Assembly (NCBI GenBank): GCA_903642235.1
Contig: CAHJWL010000007.1
Span: 164,475 to 228,474, forward strand
From: Acidobacteriaceae bacterium
GTDB lineage: Bacteria; Acidobacteriota; Terriglobia; Terriglobales; Acidobacteriaceae
Reading direction: 5' to 3'
Length of the DNA stretch: 64,000 nt
Shown here piece by piece: positions 17,223 through 26,062 of this stretch. A program made the position numbers and the translations under genes. Under the pieces are notes generated by a model. It had not been told where the DNA came from. It did not search any database and was given only the letters and a program-made list of their open reading frames with translations. Numbering within the stretch: the first letter of the stretch is position 1; each line of letters opens with the position of its first letter.

Positions 17223-19885
17223 CTACTCCGCTCGCAAAGCGGTCACGGGGTCGATGCGCATCGCTCTCATTGCCGGAAGCAAGCAGGCAGACAGTGCTAC
17301 GAGCAGTAGGACAGACAACATCGAACCGAACGTGAGCGGGTCAGAGGCCTTCACCTCGAATAGCAGACTGCTCATGATGCGCGTGAGTGCCAGGGCACCC
17401 ATGACTCCGGCAACAAGTCCGACAGCTGCCAGCTTCGCGCCTTGCCTGAAGACCCATGAGAGGATGCTCAGGCGGCGCGCCCCCAGCGCCATACGAAGGG
17501 CAATGTCGGCCGTACCCTGCGTCATCAGAAATGAGATGACGCCGTACACTCCGATGGCGGCGAGTATCAGAGCGAACGCAGCAAAGCCGCTCAGCATGAG
17601 CATCGCAAAGCGCTGGCGTGCCAGGGAATCCCGCAGGCGTTGGGACATGGTGGCGACGTCAGAGACGGGTACGTTGGGATTGATCGAGTTCGCCAATCGC
17701 GCGATCTGGTTGCTAAAGGCGTCTGGATCAGTCTGAGTGCGCGCAACGAAATACATCGTTCCAGCGGAGTGTTGAGCGTGGGGAAAGTACATCACCATCC
17801 GTGTCCCGGCATCGAGCCCATATTCCTTGACCACTCCCACTACTCCCACCACCGTCGCCCATGGGTCATCATCGTCACGGCGAACATGCTTCCCGATGGC
17901 ATCGCCGTGCGGCCAGAAGCGGTCGGCCATCTTCCGATCAATGATCGCAACTGGTGGCATCGTTTGCGTGTCGTTTTCTGCGAAGGTACGCCCGCCGATC
18001 AGAGGTACCTGCATTGCGTGGAAGTAGCTTGGCGTAGCGACTCGAAAATCAGCTTGGACTTCAGGCTCGTTGGGAGGCGGGGTGTAGCCTTCGACATGCA
18101 CCTTACCCCAGCCAACCGATGGGGTAAGCGGAAGTGCAGAGACCGCGCCGGCAGCGGTGACCCCGGGCAGGTGATTCGTACGGTCTGTAAGTTCTTGGTG
18201 AAACTGAATCCGCTTAGCGGGCGTGTTGAGCGTGAGTCCGTAGGCGCTGATGTTCATGGAAATCACGTGCTGCGGATTAAAGCCAGGAGGCACGTCGGAG
18301 AGCCGCATGAAGCTGCGGACTAGGAGCCCAGCCGCAACCAGCAGGGGTAGCGAAATGGCTAGCTCCGCAATGACCAGGGTTCCGCGCAGCCGGTCCCCGC
18401 GCAGGCTCAGGCCTCCCTGCAACGATCCTTTGCCGCCGCTCTTCAGACTTGCCGTGAGATTGACACGTGCAGCACGCAGCGCGGGCGCGAGGCCGAAGAG
18501 CACTCCAGTTGCCAGCGAAACGGCGAACGTGAAGGCAAGAACACGCCAGTCCAAGCCCAGTCCGTCGAGCCTTGGAACGTTAGCCGGATGCATCTTGCGT
18601 GCGAGCAGAATGCATACAGCAGATAATCCTGTTCCTGCGATACCACCAAGTAAGCTTAACAGGACCGTCTCTGTCAGTAACTGTCGCACCACACGTGCGC
18701 GCCCGGCTCCTAGAGCAGCTCGAACCGCAATCTCACGTTGTCGCGCCGTTGCGCGTGAAAGCAGCAGATTCGCGACGTTTGTGCAAGCTATCAGCAGTAC
18801 CAACGCTACTGCTCCAAAGAGAATCAGCATTGCTGTACGAATGTCGCCGACCACCTGATCCATGAGGGAGACAACGCTGATGGTGAACGAAGGATCGCGA
18901 GACTTGTCTTTCCGTATGCGCGCGGCAATCACGTCGACGTCGGCCTGTGCTTGCTTTACGGAGACACCCGGCTTCAGCCGTGCCAAGATGTTGAAGTTCT
19001 CCGAGCCATAGTTTGTCGCATCCCGAGCCTCGTCGGAAGGCGGCATGAAGAATTCAGGTTTAGAGATACTGCCAACGGTTGGGATCACTTCATGATCCAG
19101 CCTGAAGCTCGCAGGTAGAACGCCAACCACTGTATGGAGATGGCCGTTCAGTGTGACATTCTGTCCTAGGATGTGTGGGTCACTCGCAAACGCCTGCTGC
19201 CATAACCCATAGGTAAGCACCACAGTTTGTGGCGTCCCAGGCCGGTCTTCCTCGGGTAAGAAGAGTCGGCCCAACATGGGCTTTGCGCCCAACATGGGCA
19301 GCAAGTTTGACGTGGCCTCCATGCCCCCAACCTTGATCGCCTTTGCTCGGTCGGTAAGGATGAAGTTGGACCCGGTCACCAAGGCAGAGTCGTCGAAAAC
19401 ATGATTCTGCGTCACGATATCGTGGTACTGGCCGGGTGAAGGCCAGTCCTGCAGAATGCCAATGCCGGGCGAGCGCAACCACAAAATCGTGAGCCGATCA
19501 GGATTGGGGTACGGCAGCGGATTGAGGAGAAGCGCAGTCGTGAAGCTGAAAACAGCGGTATTGGCACCAATGCCGATTGCTAGCGAAAGCAGGTCATAGC
19601 CGTCATTCCTGGTGTTTTGGCGAACGATCGGATCGCGAATCGTATGTCCTGCAGGAGCTCTTCTAGGAATTTGGTTCCACGCGATTCGCGGACTTGCTGT
19701 TTCACCTGCTCAGGGCCACCAAGCACCAGACGGGCGCGACGCATCGCCTGGTCTGGAGGGAGTCCTGTATGGCGCAACTTCTCCGCCTCGTACTCAAGGT
19801 GCCCGCGTAACTCTTCTTCCACCTCGGAATCCATTTGTTGCCCGCGAAATAAAGCCCGGAGCCGGTAGAGGATGTCAGTAAGCAT
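17223..19885 (-). pseudogene. ADOP-type (MacB/FtsX-like) permease, frameshifted near the N-terminus
   Basis: The first ~100 codons (19885 down to ~19590) give the ADOP N-terminal cap (LFRGQQMDSEVEEELRGHLE, LEELLQDIRFAIRSFAKTPG). Near 19585 the frame slips; the other frame supplies the first transmembrane segment (LLSLAIGIGANTAVFSF) and the remaining ~790 residues: two MacB periplasmic domains and two FtsX-like membrane blocks, ending MRIDPVTALRAE at 17223. ADOPs are duplicated permeases typical of Acidobacteria, normally beside a PadR regulator and without their own ATPase. That layout is present here. If the lesion is real, translation could restart inside but without the first helix. Confidence 0.85.
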
Positions 19886-20225
19886 TTGACTCTCCTGCCG
19901 TCATGTCAAGCACAAGGCCCACTGCAGCGGCGAGTTTGCGCCATGCAGTGATCTCGGCCTCCAATTGCTTCTGTCCGCGCGGCGTCAGCTTGTAATACTT
20001 TGCGCGGCGGTTGTTCTCGCTCGCAGCCCACTTTGCGCCAATCCAGCCTCGGCGCTCTAAGCGATGCAGAGCGGGGTAGAGCGATCCCTGTTGTACTTGC
20101 AGGGCTTCATGGGAGATCTGCTGTAGCCGCTCTGAAATCGCCCAACCGTGCATCGACCCCAGCGCCAGCGCTTTCAGAATGAGCAAGTCCAGCGTGCCCT
20201 GTGGCAGATCTAATCGTTCTTCCAT
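19875..20225 (-). CDS. PadR-family transcriptional regulator
   Basis: A 116-residue winged-helix protein with the PadR pattern: LPQGTLDLLILKALALGSMHGWAISERL, then QGSLYPALHRLERRGWI and KYYKLTPRGQKQLEAE. Family members repress transporters and detox genes. The stop overlaps the ADOP permease start by 11 bases, so the two form a unit. RBS GGAGAAG stands 5 to 6 bases before the ATG. A long inverted repeat upstream (20244-20282) is a candidate site for autoregulation. Confidence 0.9.
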   Translation of the reverse strand: MEERLDLPQGTLDLLILKALALGSMHGWAISERLQQISHEALQVQQGSLYPALHRLERRGWIGAKWAASENNRRAKYYKLTPRGQKQLEAEITAWRKLAAAVGLVLDMTAGESNAY

Positions 20226-20243
20226 ATCGCTTCTCCACCCTGC

Positions 20244-20282
20244 TGCTTCGACATGAATATAAGCGCTCGTAGTGTCGAAGCA
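20244..20282. promoter_or_regulatory. 10-bp inverted repeat over the PadR promoter
   Basis: TGCTTCGACA (20244-20253) and TGTCGAAGCA (20273-20282) are perfect arms with a 19-base spacer. The spacer contains, on the minus strand, TATATT as a -10 candidate and an AGCGCT palindrome. The location 19 bases before the PadR start fits an operator for this repressor. Confidence 0.55.
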
Positions 20283-20901
20283 CCAGGGGAAAGCTAGTTC
20301 TGTCCAACCACAATGATTCCGGCATTGCGCGCGGCATCCGTTCGTTAGATGTGCATGGCGCTAGGTACTGAAAGTCGCAATATGGGAAGTGATCCGAGCC
20401 GAACCGCTCTCGAGTTCATCGCAAGTGTCAACTTCCGTCAAACGCGTTAGCGTTGTCGATCTCATCTCCATGGGCTGGTGCTCAGTCCGGAAGACCACGA
20501 GGATCCGCAAAGCCCATGAGCCATACCTGTCAGATCGAAATGCCATCCATGAGAGCGAGCAGCGCGAAGGCTGAGGCCCATAAGCCTACGAACCGCGGAG
20601 TAGCCTTGCCAATCGCTCCGAGCGCAAGACCCAGTAAGCTCGGGATCGTTGTGAACAGCAGGTATGTCGACTCCAACCCGTCAAAGGGCTTCTTCTGCCA
20701 GAAACGAATACAGGACCGCGGTTCTTACTTCAAGGAAAGCGGACCTCAAATCACGCCTCTGGAGAATGGCGGAGGACGAAGGGCAAAATGGCGAGCTGCA
20801 AAGGGAAGAAGAGCAAAGAAAAAGGCGCAAAGGGCGCAAATGGCGCGTATTTAGCCGAGATTCGGCACTTGCACCGGAGAGTCTCTAGTGGCCAGACTCA
20901 A
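20283..20901. other. Gene-poor stretch before tRNA-Ser
   Basis: No intact gene is supported here apart from a possible membrane-protein remnant on the minus strand (20530-20724). Bases 20770-20850 are strongly purine-rich on the plus strand (AAAGGGAAGAAGAG-like). Short frames in this stretch have poor composition. Confidence 0.5.
20530..20724 (-). pseudogene. Possible remnant of a small membrane protein
   Basis: After a stop at 20725-20727 the minus strand is open for about 65 codons with natural-looking content: FWQKKPFDGLESTYLLFTT, then two hydrophobic stretches (IPSLLGLALGAIG and VGLWASAFALLALMDGISI), stop at 20530. No ATG or GTG with a ribosome site is present, so the 5' part is probably lost or shifted into another frame. 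Not recognised. Confidence 0.35.
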
Positions 20902-20994
20902 TGGCGGAGAGTGGGGGATTCGAACCCCCGATAGAACTTTTGGTCCTATAACGGTTTAGCAAACCGCCGCCTTCAGCCACTCGGCCAACTCTCC
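20902..20994 (-). tRNA. tRNA-Ser (GCU anticodon)
   Basis: Read on the minus strand the gene starts GGAGAGTTGGCCGAGTGG and ends with the T-arm GGGGGTTCGAATCCCCC, acceptor ACTCTCC, G discriminator and an encoded CCA. The acceptor stem pairs GGAGAGT with ACTCTCC. The anticodon loop is TTGCTAA, giving GCT, and there is a long variable arm, as in class II serine tRNAs. The 3' end points left, toward the damaged accessory region, as expected for a tRNA used as an integration site. Confidence 0.95.
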
Positions 20995-21064
20995 ACGCGG
21001 GTCCTGCTTTAGCTTCGCTGATTATAGCTCGACCCCGCGCGGGTGCGCTGCGTCGCGTAGATTT

Positions 21065-22465
21065 GTGCTTGCACGTACACAAGCAGCACAAAAAGAGACT
21101 CCGGACACGGTGGGTGGGGCAGTGCAGACAGGCGCAAGAAAGAGGGCAGCCGGCAAGCTGCGTCTGGTACCGCTCGTTGCCGCAACGTACTTCATGGTGT
21201 CGGGTGGGCCGTATGGTCTCGAGGACATCATCGGGTCCGCGGGGTATGGCCGCGCGATCGCTCTTCTGCTGCTGGTGCCGATCTTCTGGAGCCTGCCGGT
21301 CTCGCTCATGATCGGGGAACTCGCAACCACCATGCCGGCTGAGGGTGGGTTCTACCGCTGGGTCGGGCGGGCGATGGGACCGTTCTGGGGCTTTCAGGAG
21401 GGCTGGCTGTCACTGGCAGCCAGCGTCTTTGACATGGCCATCTATCCCACAACCTTCGTGCTCTATCTCACGCGTGTGGCCCCCATGCTGACCGTGGGAC
21501 ACCGCGGTCTGCTGGTCAAGTTTGCCATCATAGCGATCGCGTGTGTCTGGAATCTGCGTGGGGCCGTGTCGGTGGGAAGCGGTTCGGTTCGGCTGATGGT
21601 CCTCTCGCTGTCGCCCTTCGTGGTTCTGCTTGGCTTGGCGGCCTGGCGGATCGCCGCTCGCGGTGTGGCGGCAGCTCCTGCCGGCGCGCCCCTTCATCCG
21701 GATCTCGCGGGCGCCCTGCTGGTTGCGCTGTGGAACTACATGGGCTGGGACAACGCGTCGACGATCGCGCAGGAGGTTGAAGACCCACAGCGCAACTACC
21801 CGCGCGCCATGCTCTCGGCCGTAGCTCTGGTGAGCTCGGTGTACCTGCTGCCGCTTCTGGCGGTTTGGCGCGTCGGCATTCCGGCGGAGCGTTTCTCGAC
21901 CGGTGCCTGGGTGGACGCGGCCGGGCTGCTGGGCGGCGGCGTGCTCGCTCTGGCCGTGGTGCTGGCCGGGTCGCTCGATGGTCTTGGAACCTTCAATGCG
22001 CTCGTGCTCTCGCTCACCCGGCTGCCCTTTGCCATGGCGGAGGACGGCCTGCTGCCGCGGCTGTTTACCCGGCGGCTGGCGAACGGCGTTCCCTGGGTCA
22101 GTTTGCTGGTGTGCAGCAGTGCCTGGGCGATGGCGCTGACGTTCTCTTTCGAGCGCCTGATCTCCATCGATCTCGTTCTCTACGGAGGAGCCCTGCTCCT
22201 GGAGTTTCTGGCTCTGCTGCTGCTGCGCCGGCGAGAGCCGGCCATGGTGCGGCCGTTTCGCATTCCGGGTGGATGGATCGGGGCATGGCTGGTCACTGCC
22301 GGCCCGGTCGGCCTTGTGGTCTTCGCTCTATGGGCGGCACGCGGCGAGCGCGTGGCGGGGTTGCCGGCATTGGCGTTCGCTACCCTGGTGGCATGTGCCG
22401 GCCCCGTGCTCTTCTGGGCCGCGGGCGGGCGACACAAAAGCCGACAGCCGAGCTCCAAGGACTAA
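21065..22465 (+). CDS. APC-superfamily amino acid/polyamine permease
   Basis: About 466 residues with roughly twelve hydrophobic helices. The first helix region holds the unwound GGPYGLEDIIG motif typical of APC transporters, and TMPAEGGFYRWVGRAMG follows helix 2. WNYMGWDNASTIAQEVEDP in the middle is the conserved loop of the family. The start is uncertain: TTG 21065 gives a basic 30-residue N-terminal tail, and later GTG codons are possible. Substrate is probably an amino acid or amine, not decided by sequence. The frame is intact; this is the first protein gene right of the tRNA. Confidence 0.8.
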   Translation: MLARTQAAQKETPDTVGGAVQTGARKRAAGKLRLVPLVAATYFMVSGGPYGLEDIIGSAGYGRAIALLLLVPIFWSLPVSLMIGELATTMPAEGGFYRWVGRAMGPFWGFQEGWLSLAASVFDMAIYPTTFVLYLTRVAPMLTVGHRGLLVKFAIIAIACVWNLRGAVSVGSGSVRLMVLSLSPFVVLLGLAAWRIAARGVAAAPAGAPLHPDLAGALLVALWNYMGWDNASTIAQEVEDPQRNYPRAMLSAVALVSSVYLLPLLAVWRVGIPAERFSTGAWVDAAGLLGGGVLALAVVLAGSLDGLGTFNALVLSLTRLPFAMAEDGLLPRLFTRRLANGVPWVSLLVCSSAWAMALTFSFERLISIDLVLYGGALLLEFLALLLLRRREPAMVRPFRIPGGWIGAWLVTAGPVGLVVFALWAARGERVAGLPALAFATLVACAGPVLFWAAGGRHKSRQPSSKD

Positions 22466-22539
22466 CGGCCAACTGTACGCAGTCACGGAAGGAGAGCCGC
22501 CCCGCAAGGGACGGCCCTCAATGCAGAGTGCCGCCCGGA

Positions 22540-23085
22540 CTACTTCGCCGAAGACTTGCCGGCGAGCTTGTCAAGGTAGCGCTGCTGCGCCTCTCGTACC
22601 TTCTGCTTGGCCACGGTAGCGTCACGCCAGCCTTTGACTTCGACCCGCTTGCCTTCAAGGTCTTTATAGATAGCAAAGAAGTGCGTGATCTCCTTGAGCA
22701 TGTGCGGGTAGATCTGCGAGTAGTCATGCACGTCGTGGTATCGCGGATTGCCCTTGCCTACGCAGAGCACCTTTTCATCGCCCAGACCCTGGTCGAGCAT
22801 GTCCAACACGCCGATAGGCCGCGCTTCCATCACACACCCGGGAAAACTTCCGGCGTCAACCAGCACCAGAACATCCAGCGGGTCGCCATCTTCGCCGAGC
22901 GTGCTGGGAATGAAGCCATAGTCCCCGGGGTAGTGCACGGGGGAGTACAGGTTGCGATCCAGCCGGAAGACACCCAGCTCCTTGTCGTACTCATACTTGT
23001 TAATTCCTTCGAGCGGAATCTCGATCACAGCATTGATCACGTCAGGCGATTTTGGCCCGATAGGAAGCTCAAGGTAGTTCGGCAT
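22540..23085 (-). CDS. ppa: Inorganic pyrophosphatase
   Basis: A 181-residue family I soluble pyrophosphatase, of normal length. Substrate and metal sites are seen in EIPLEGINKYEYDK, PGDYGFIPSTLGEDGDPLDV (the Asp set binding magnesium) and YKDLEGKRVEVKGW. It hydrolyses the pyrophosphate released in biosynthesis, pulling those reactions forward in the cytosol. It stands alone on the minus strand, converging with the permease gene. Confidence 0.97.
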   Translation of the reverse strand: MPNYLELPIGPKSPDVINAVIEIPLEGINKYEYDKELGVFRLDRNLYSPVHYPGDYGFIPSTLGEDGDPLDVLVLVDAGSFPGCVMEARPIGVLDMLDQGLGDEKVLCVGKGNPRYHDVHDYSQIYPHMLKEITHFFAIYKDLEGKRVEVKGWRDATVAKQKVREAQQRYLDKLAGKSSAK

Positions 23086-23245
23086 CGTTCGGTGTCTCGT
23101 CTCTCTTGACTAGGGTATGTGAGGCCTGGCGGTCGCCGGCGCGAGAAGCACCCGCGCGGAAGCAGGGGAAAGATGCCGAAGTCCCTTCCCGCGACAGGCA
23201 GAGAAAACCGATCGCCCGGCGCAGAGAGGAACCAGCCCACGCCTC

Positions 23246-23251
23246 TATAAT
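23246..23251 (+). promoter_or_regulatory. -10 box directly before purS
   Basis: TATAAT sits 8 bases before the purS ATG, so transcription would start at or almost at the start codon and the mRNA would be leaderless. No clear -35 box is visible at the normal distance. Confidence 0.4.
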
Positions 23252-23259
23252 CAGACACG

Positions 23260-23505
23260 ATGAAGGCTCATGTCTATGTCACGTTAAAGCGCACCGTGCT
23301 CGATGCGCAGGGAAAGACGATCGCCGAGGCGCTCGGCCGCATGGCCTACAAGGGTGTAGAGGACGTCCGCCAGGGCAAATATTTTGTGCTCACACTCGCG
23401 CCTTCGCTTACCGAAGAGGAGGCGCAGGCAGAGGTCGACCGCATCGCGCGAGAGGTTCTGACGAACCCCGTCATCGAAGAGTACAGCATCCGGCTCGAGC
23501 CCTGA
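23260..23505 (+). CDS. purS: PurS subunit of FGAM synthetase
   Basis: An 81-residue protein with the PurS layout: MKAHVYVTLKRTVLDAQGKT, GVEDVRQGKYFVL, and a last strand IEEYSIRLEP. PurS joins PurQ and small PurL to turn FGAR into FGAM in purine synthesis, bridging the ammonia-delivering and ATP-using subunits. No purL or purQ is in the window, so the complex genes are split across the genome. The absence of a ribosome site and a TATAAT 8 bases upstream suggest a leaderless message. Confidence 0.9.
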   Translation: MKAHVYVTLKRTVLDAQGKTIAEALGRMAYKGVEDVRQGKYFVLTLAPSLTEEEAQAEVDRIAREVLTNPVIEEYSIRLEP

Positions 23506-23594
23506 AAAGCCGTCCTCTATGCTCTACGTGGGCAAACCTCTTCGCTCTCGGAGCTCAGTACTAAAGATGCGCGGTGTAGGCTCAGAGACGGAGA

Positions 23595-24722
23595 GTGTCC
23601 CCGTTGAATCAGACCGCCAGCTCGCCTGCCAGCATGACATCTGGCAACGCTCAGGATCCCCAAGGCAGCCGCTTTGTGCGGGCCTGCCTGCGTCGGCCGG
23701 TGGATCGCACGCCCGTCTGGTTTCTGCGGCAGGCCGGGCGCTACATGCCGGAGTACATGGCGGTCCGCAAACATCACACCCTGCTCGATATCTGTCGAAC
23801 GCCGGAGATCGCAGCCGAGGTGACAATCACCGCGGCCGAGCGGCTCGAGGTGGATGCAGCCATCATCTTTGCCGATCTCCTCCTGCCATTTACCCCGATG
23901 GGTCTGGACTTCGAGTTTGTTGCCGGGGAGGGACCAGTGGTGCATCAGCCCATCCGGTCGCTCGTGCAGGTGCAGGCGCTCCGGACCGACCGGGCGGAGG
24001 AGCTCTCCTACGTGGCGCGTGCGATCGAACAGGTGACGGCGCACTTCAGCCCGCCCCGTGCGGACGGCGATCAACTTGGAATCATCGGCTTCATCGGCGC
24101 ACCGTTCACGCTCGCCTCGTACATGATCGAGGGCGGGTCCTCGCGCAACTACGTGGAGAGCAAGCGCCTGATGTATGCGAGCGCCGAGCCGGGTCACCCG
24201 GACTCCGCTGCCTGGCCGCTCCTGCAGGAAAAGCTGCTCACCGTCCTGGTCGCCTACGCCTCTCAGCAGGTGGAAGCCGGCGCGGATGTGATCCAGATCT
24301 TCGATTCCTGGGCAGGTGCGCTCTCGATTCCGGACTACACGCAATTCTGCCTCCCTGCAACTACCGAGCTGGTCCGCCGCGTACAGGCGCTCGGCGTGCC
24401 GGTTATCTACTTCGGCGTGGATACCGCGTCGCTGCTGCCGACCATGCGCCGGACCGGGGCCGATGTGCTTGGATTGGACTGGCGAGTCGATCTTGCCCAG
24501 GCCTGGCGAGGGTTGGACTACGCCGTTGCGGTACAGGGCAACCTTGACCCTATCGCGCTCTTTGCGTCACAGGATCTGCTGCGCACGCGCACGGAAGAGA
24601 TCCTTCGGGCTGCAGCCGGCAGGCCCGGCCACATCTTCAATCTCGGCCACGGCATCGTTCCCGGAACCCCGGTCGAGAATGTCATTGAAGTCGCCCGCAT
24701 TGTCCGCGAGTTCCGCGCTTGA
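23595..24722 (+). CDS. hemE: Uroporphyrinogen III decarboxylase
   Basis: A 375-residue enzyme that removes the four acetate carboxyls of uroporphyrinogen III to give coproporphyrinogen III. Active-site motif VWFLRQAGRYMPEY is present at about residue 41-54, with ADLLLPFTPMG and GFIGAPFTLASYMIEGG in order, and GHGIVPGTPVENV at the end. The GTG start at 23595 follows a GGAGA ribosome site and adds a ~30-residue Ser/Ala-rich N-terminal tail relative to common homologues. It opens a block with ferrochelatase and a HemY-type oxidase. Confidence 0.95.
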   Translation: MSPLNQTASSPASMTSGNAQDPQGSRFVRACLRRPVDRTPVWFLRQAGRYMPEYMAVRKHHTLLDICRTPEIAAEVTITAAERLEVDAAIIFADLLLPFTPMGLDFEFVAGEGPVVHQPIRSLVQVQALRTDRAEELSYVARAIEQVTAHFSPPRADGDQLGIIGFIGAPFTLASYMIEGGSSRNYVESKRLMYASAEPGHPDSAAWPLLQEKLLTVLVAYASQQVEAGADVIQIFDSWAGALSIPDYTQFCLPATTELVRRVQALGVPVIYFGVDTASLLPTMRRTGADVLGLDWRVDLAQAWRGLDYAVAVQGNLDPIALFASQDLLRTRTEEILRAAAGRPGHIFNLGHGIVPGTPVENVIEVARIVREFRA

Positions 24723-24897
24723 GCATGGTCAAAGCCTGAACCGGTTTGTGTCGCCACGGCGCATCGCTCTCGCGTGCGAGCCTACAATAAGGAACGACAG
24801 CGGTGACCAGTCACCTGGGGCTATCCATGCCTCAGATCCAGATCTAAGCGGCCTGGATTGAAGATTTTAGAGTAGAAATAGACCCCAGGGGGCCGTC

Positions 24898-26055
24898 GTG
24901 ATCCAGCAAACCGCCATCCTTCTTCTTGCTCACGGCACACCCGACGTTCTGGGCGAGATGGCCGAGTATCTGAAGTACGTTACCAGCGGCCGCGCACTGC
25001 CTCAAAGCGTCGTTGAAGAGCTGCAGCACCGCTATGCCGAGATCGGTCTCGCCGAAACACCGGGCGAGGAGCCTCCGCCGCTGACGCGCTGGACGGTCCT
25101 CCAGGCCAGCATGCTGGAAGCATCCTACCCGCGCTATGCGCCCGAGGATGGTCCGCCGCCGCGGGTTTATGTCGGCATGCGCAACTGGCACCCCTTCATC
25201 GCTGACGTTGTCTCCGAGATGCGCCAGGACGGCATCACGCGCCTGAAGGCGATCTGCCTGGCACCGCAGAACTCCCGTACCTCGGTCGGCCTGTACCGGC
25301 GAGCGGTGCTGGCAGCCGCTGCCGCGACCGAGACCGACGCGGCGATTGAGGTGGAGTTTGTCGCCGGATGGGCCGCAAATCCACTGCTCGCGCTTGCCTT
25401 TGCCGAGCGCCTGTGGCCGGTCTGGGCCGAAGCCTGCGCAATCCAGCAGCGGCGCGTGCCAGTGCTGTTCACGGCACACTCAGTTCCGTGCCGCACCATC
25501 CTTGCAGGCACCGCCAACGCCCCGGTACGCAGGGATGCGCCTGCCCCGGCCGATGGTATCCAGGCCTATGACGCCCGCATCGAGCCCGATCCCTACCCGG
25601 TCGAGTGCAAGAACACCGCAGCCGCCATTGCAGGAAGGCTGAAGCCGCTGGGCATGACCGAGCAGGACTGGTACTTCGCCTTCCAGAGCCAGGGAGTCGC
25701 CGGCGCTCCCTGGATCGGTCCCTCGGTAGAAGACACGCTCAAGGCCCTTGCCGCCGAGGGTCATACAGGCGTCATCCTGCAGCCGGTCGGCTTCCTCTGC
25801 GATCACGTTGAGATCCTCTACGACATCGATATCGCTTTCAAGGAGACCGCCCGCGAGCTCGGTCTGGAGCTGTGGCGCGCCGAGAGCCTGAACGACTCAG
25901 CAACGTTGATTCGTGCGCTGGTGGATGTGGCAACCGGCCAGTTCGCCGCTGATATCGACGAGCTGCCGGAGCCGCCGCGAACGGCGACACCCGCGCACAG
26001 TGCAGAGCCCACGCCCGGGGTACCCGAGGCGCAGCCCGCCAGCGTCCCCGCCTGA
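24898..26055 (+). CDS. hemH: Ferrochelatase (proto- or coproporphyrin type)
   Basis: A 385-residue chelatase that inserts ferrous iron into the porphyrin. The N-terminal strand TAILLLAHGTPD and the metal-binding His in LFTAHSVPC match the family, as do FAFQSQGVAGAPWIGPSVED and the acidic partner in GFLCDHVEILYDID. The last ~40 residues are Pro/Ala-rich and probably disordered. GTG start with a GGGGG-type ribosome site. Lying between hemE and a HemY-type oxidase, it could use coproporphyrin III (CpfC route) or protoporphyrin IX; no HemQ/ChdC gene is in the window to decide. Confidence 0.9.
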   Translation: MIQQTAILLLAHGTPDVLGEMAEYLKYVTSGRALPQSVVEELQHRYAEIGLAETPGEEPPPLTRWTVLQASMLEASYPRYAPEDGPPPRVYVGMRNWHPFIADVVSEMRQDGITRLKAICLAPQNSRTSVGLYRRAVLAAAAATETDAAIEVEFVAGWAANPLLALAFAERLWPVWAEACAIQQRRVPVLFTAHSVPCRTILAGTANAPVRRDAPAPADGIQAYDARIEPDPYPVECKNTAAAIAGRLKPLGMTEQDWYFAFQSQGVAGAPWIGPSVEDTLKALAAEGHTGVILQPVGFLCDHVEILYDIDIAFKETARELGLELWRAESLNDSATLIRALVDVATGQFAADIDELPEPPRTATPAHSAEPTPGVPEAQPASVPA

Positions 26056-26062
26056 TCGCCCC

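Noticed and set aside
21865..23109. 414-codon plus-strand frame crossing the permease end and ppa
   Set aside because: It is out of frame with the permease and antisense to ppa; composition is poor.
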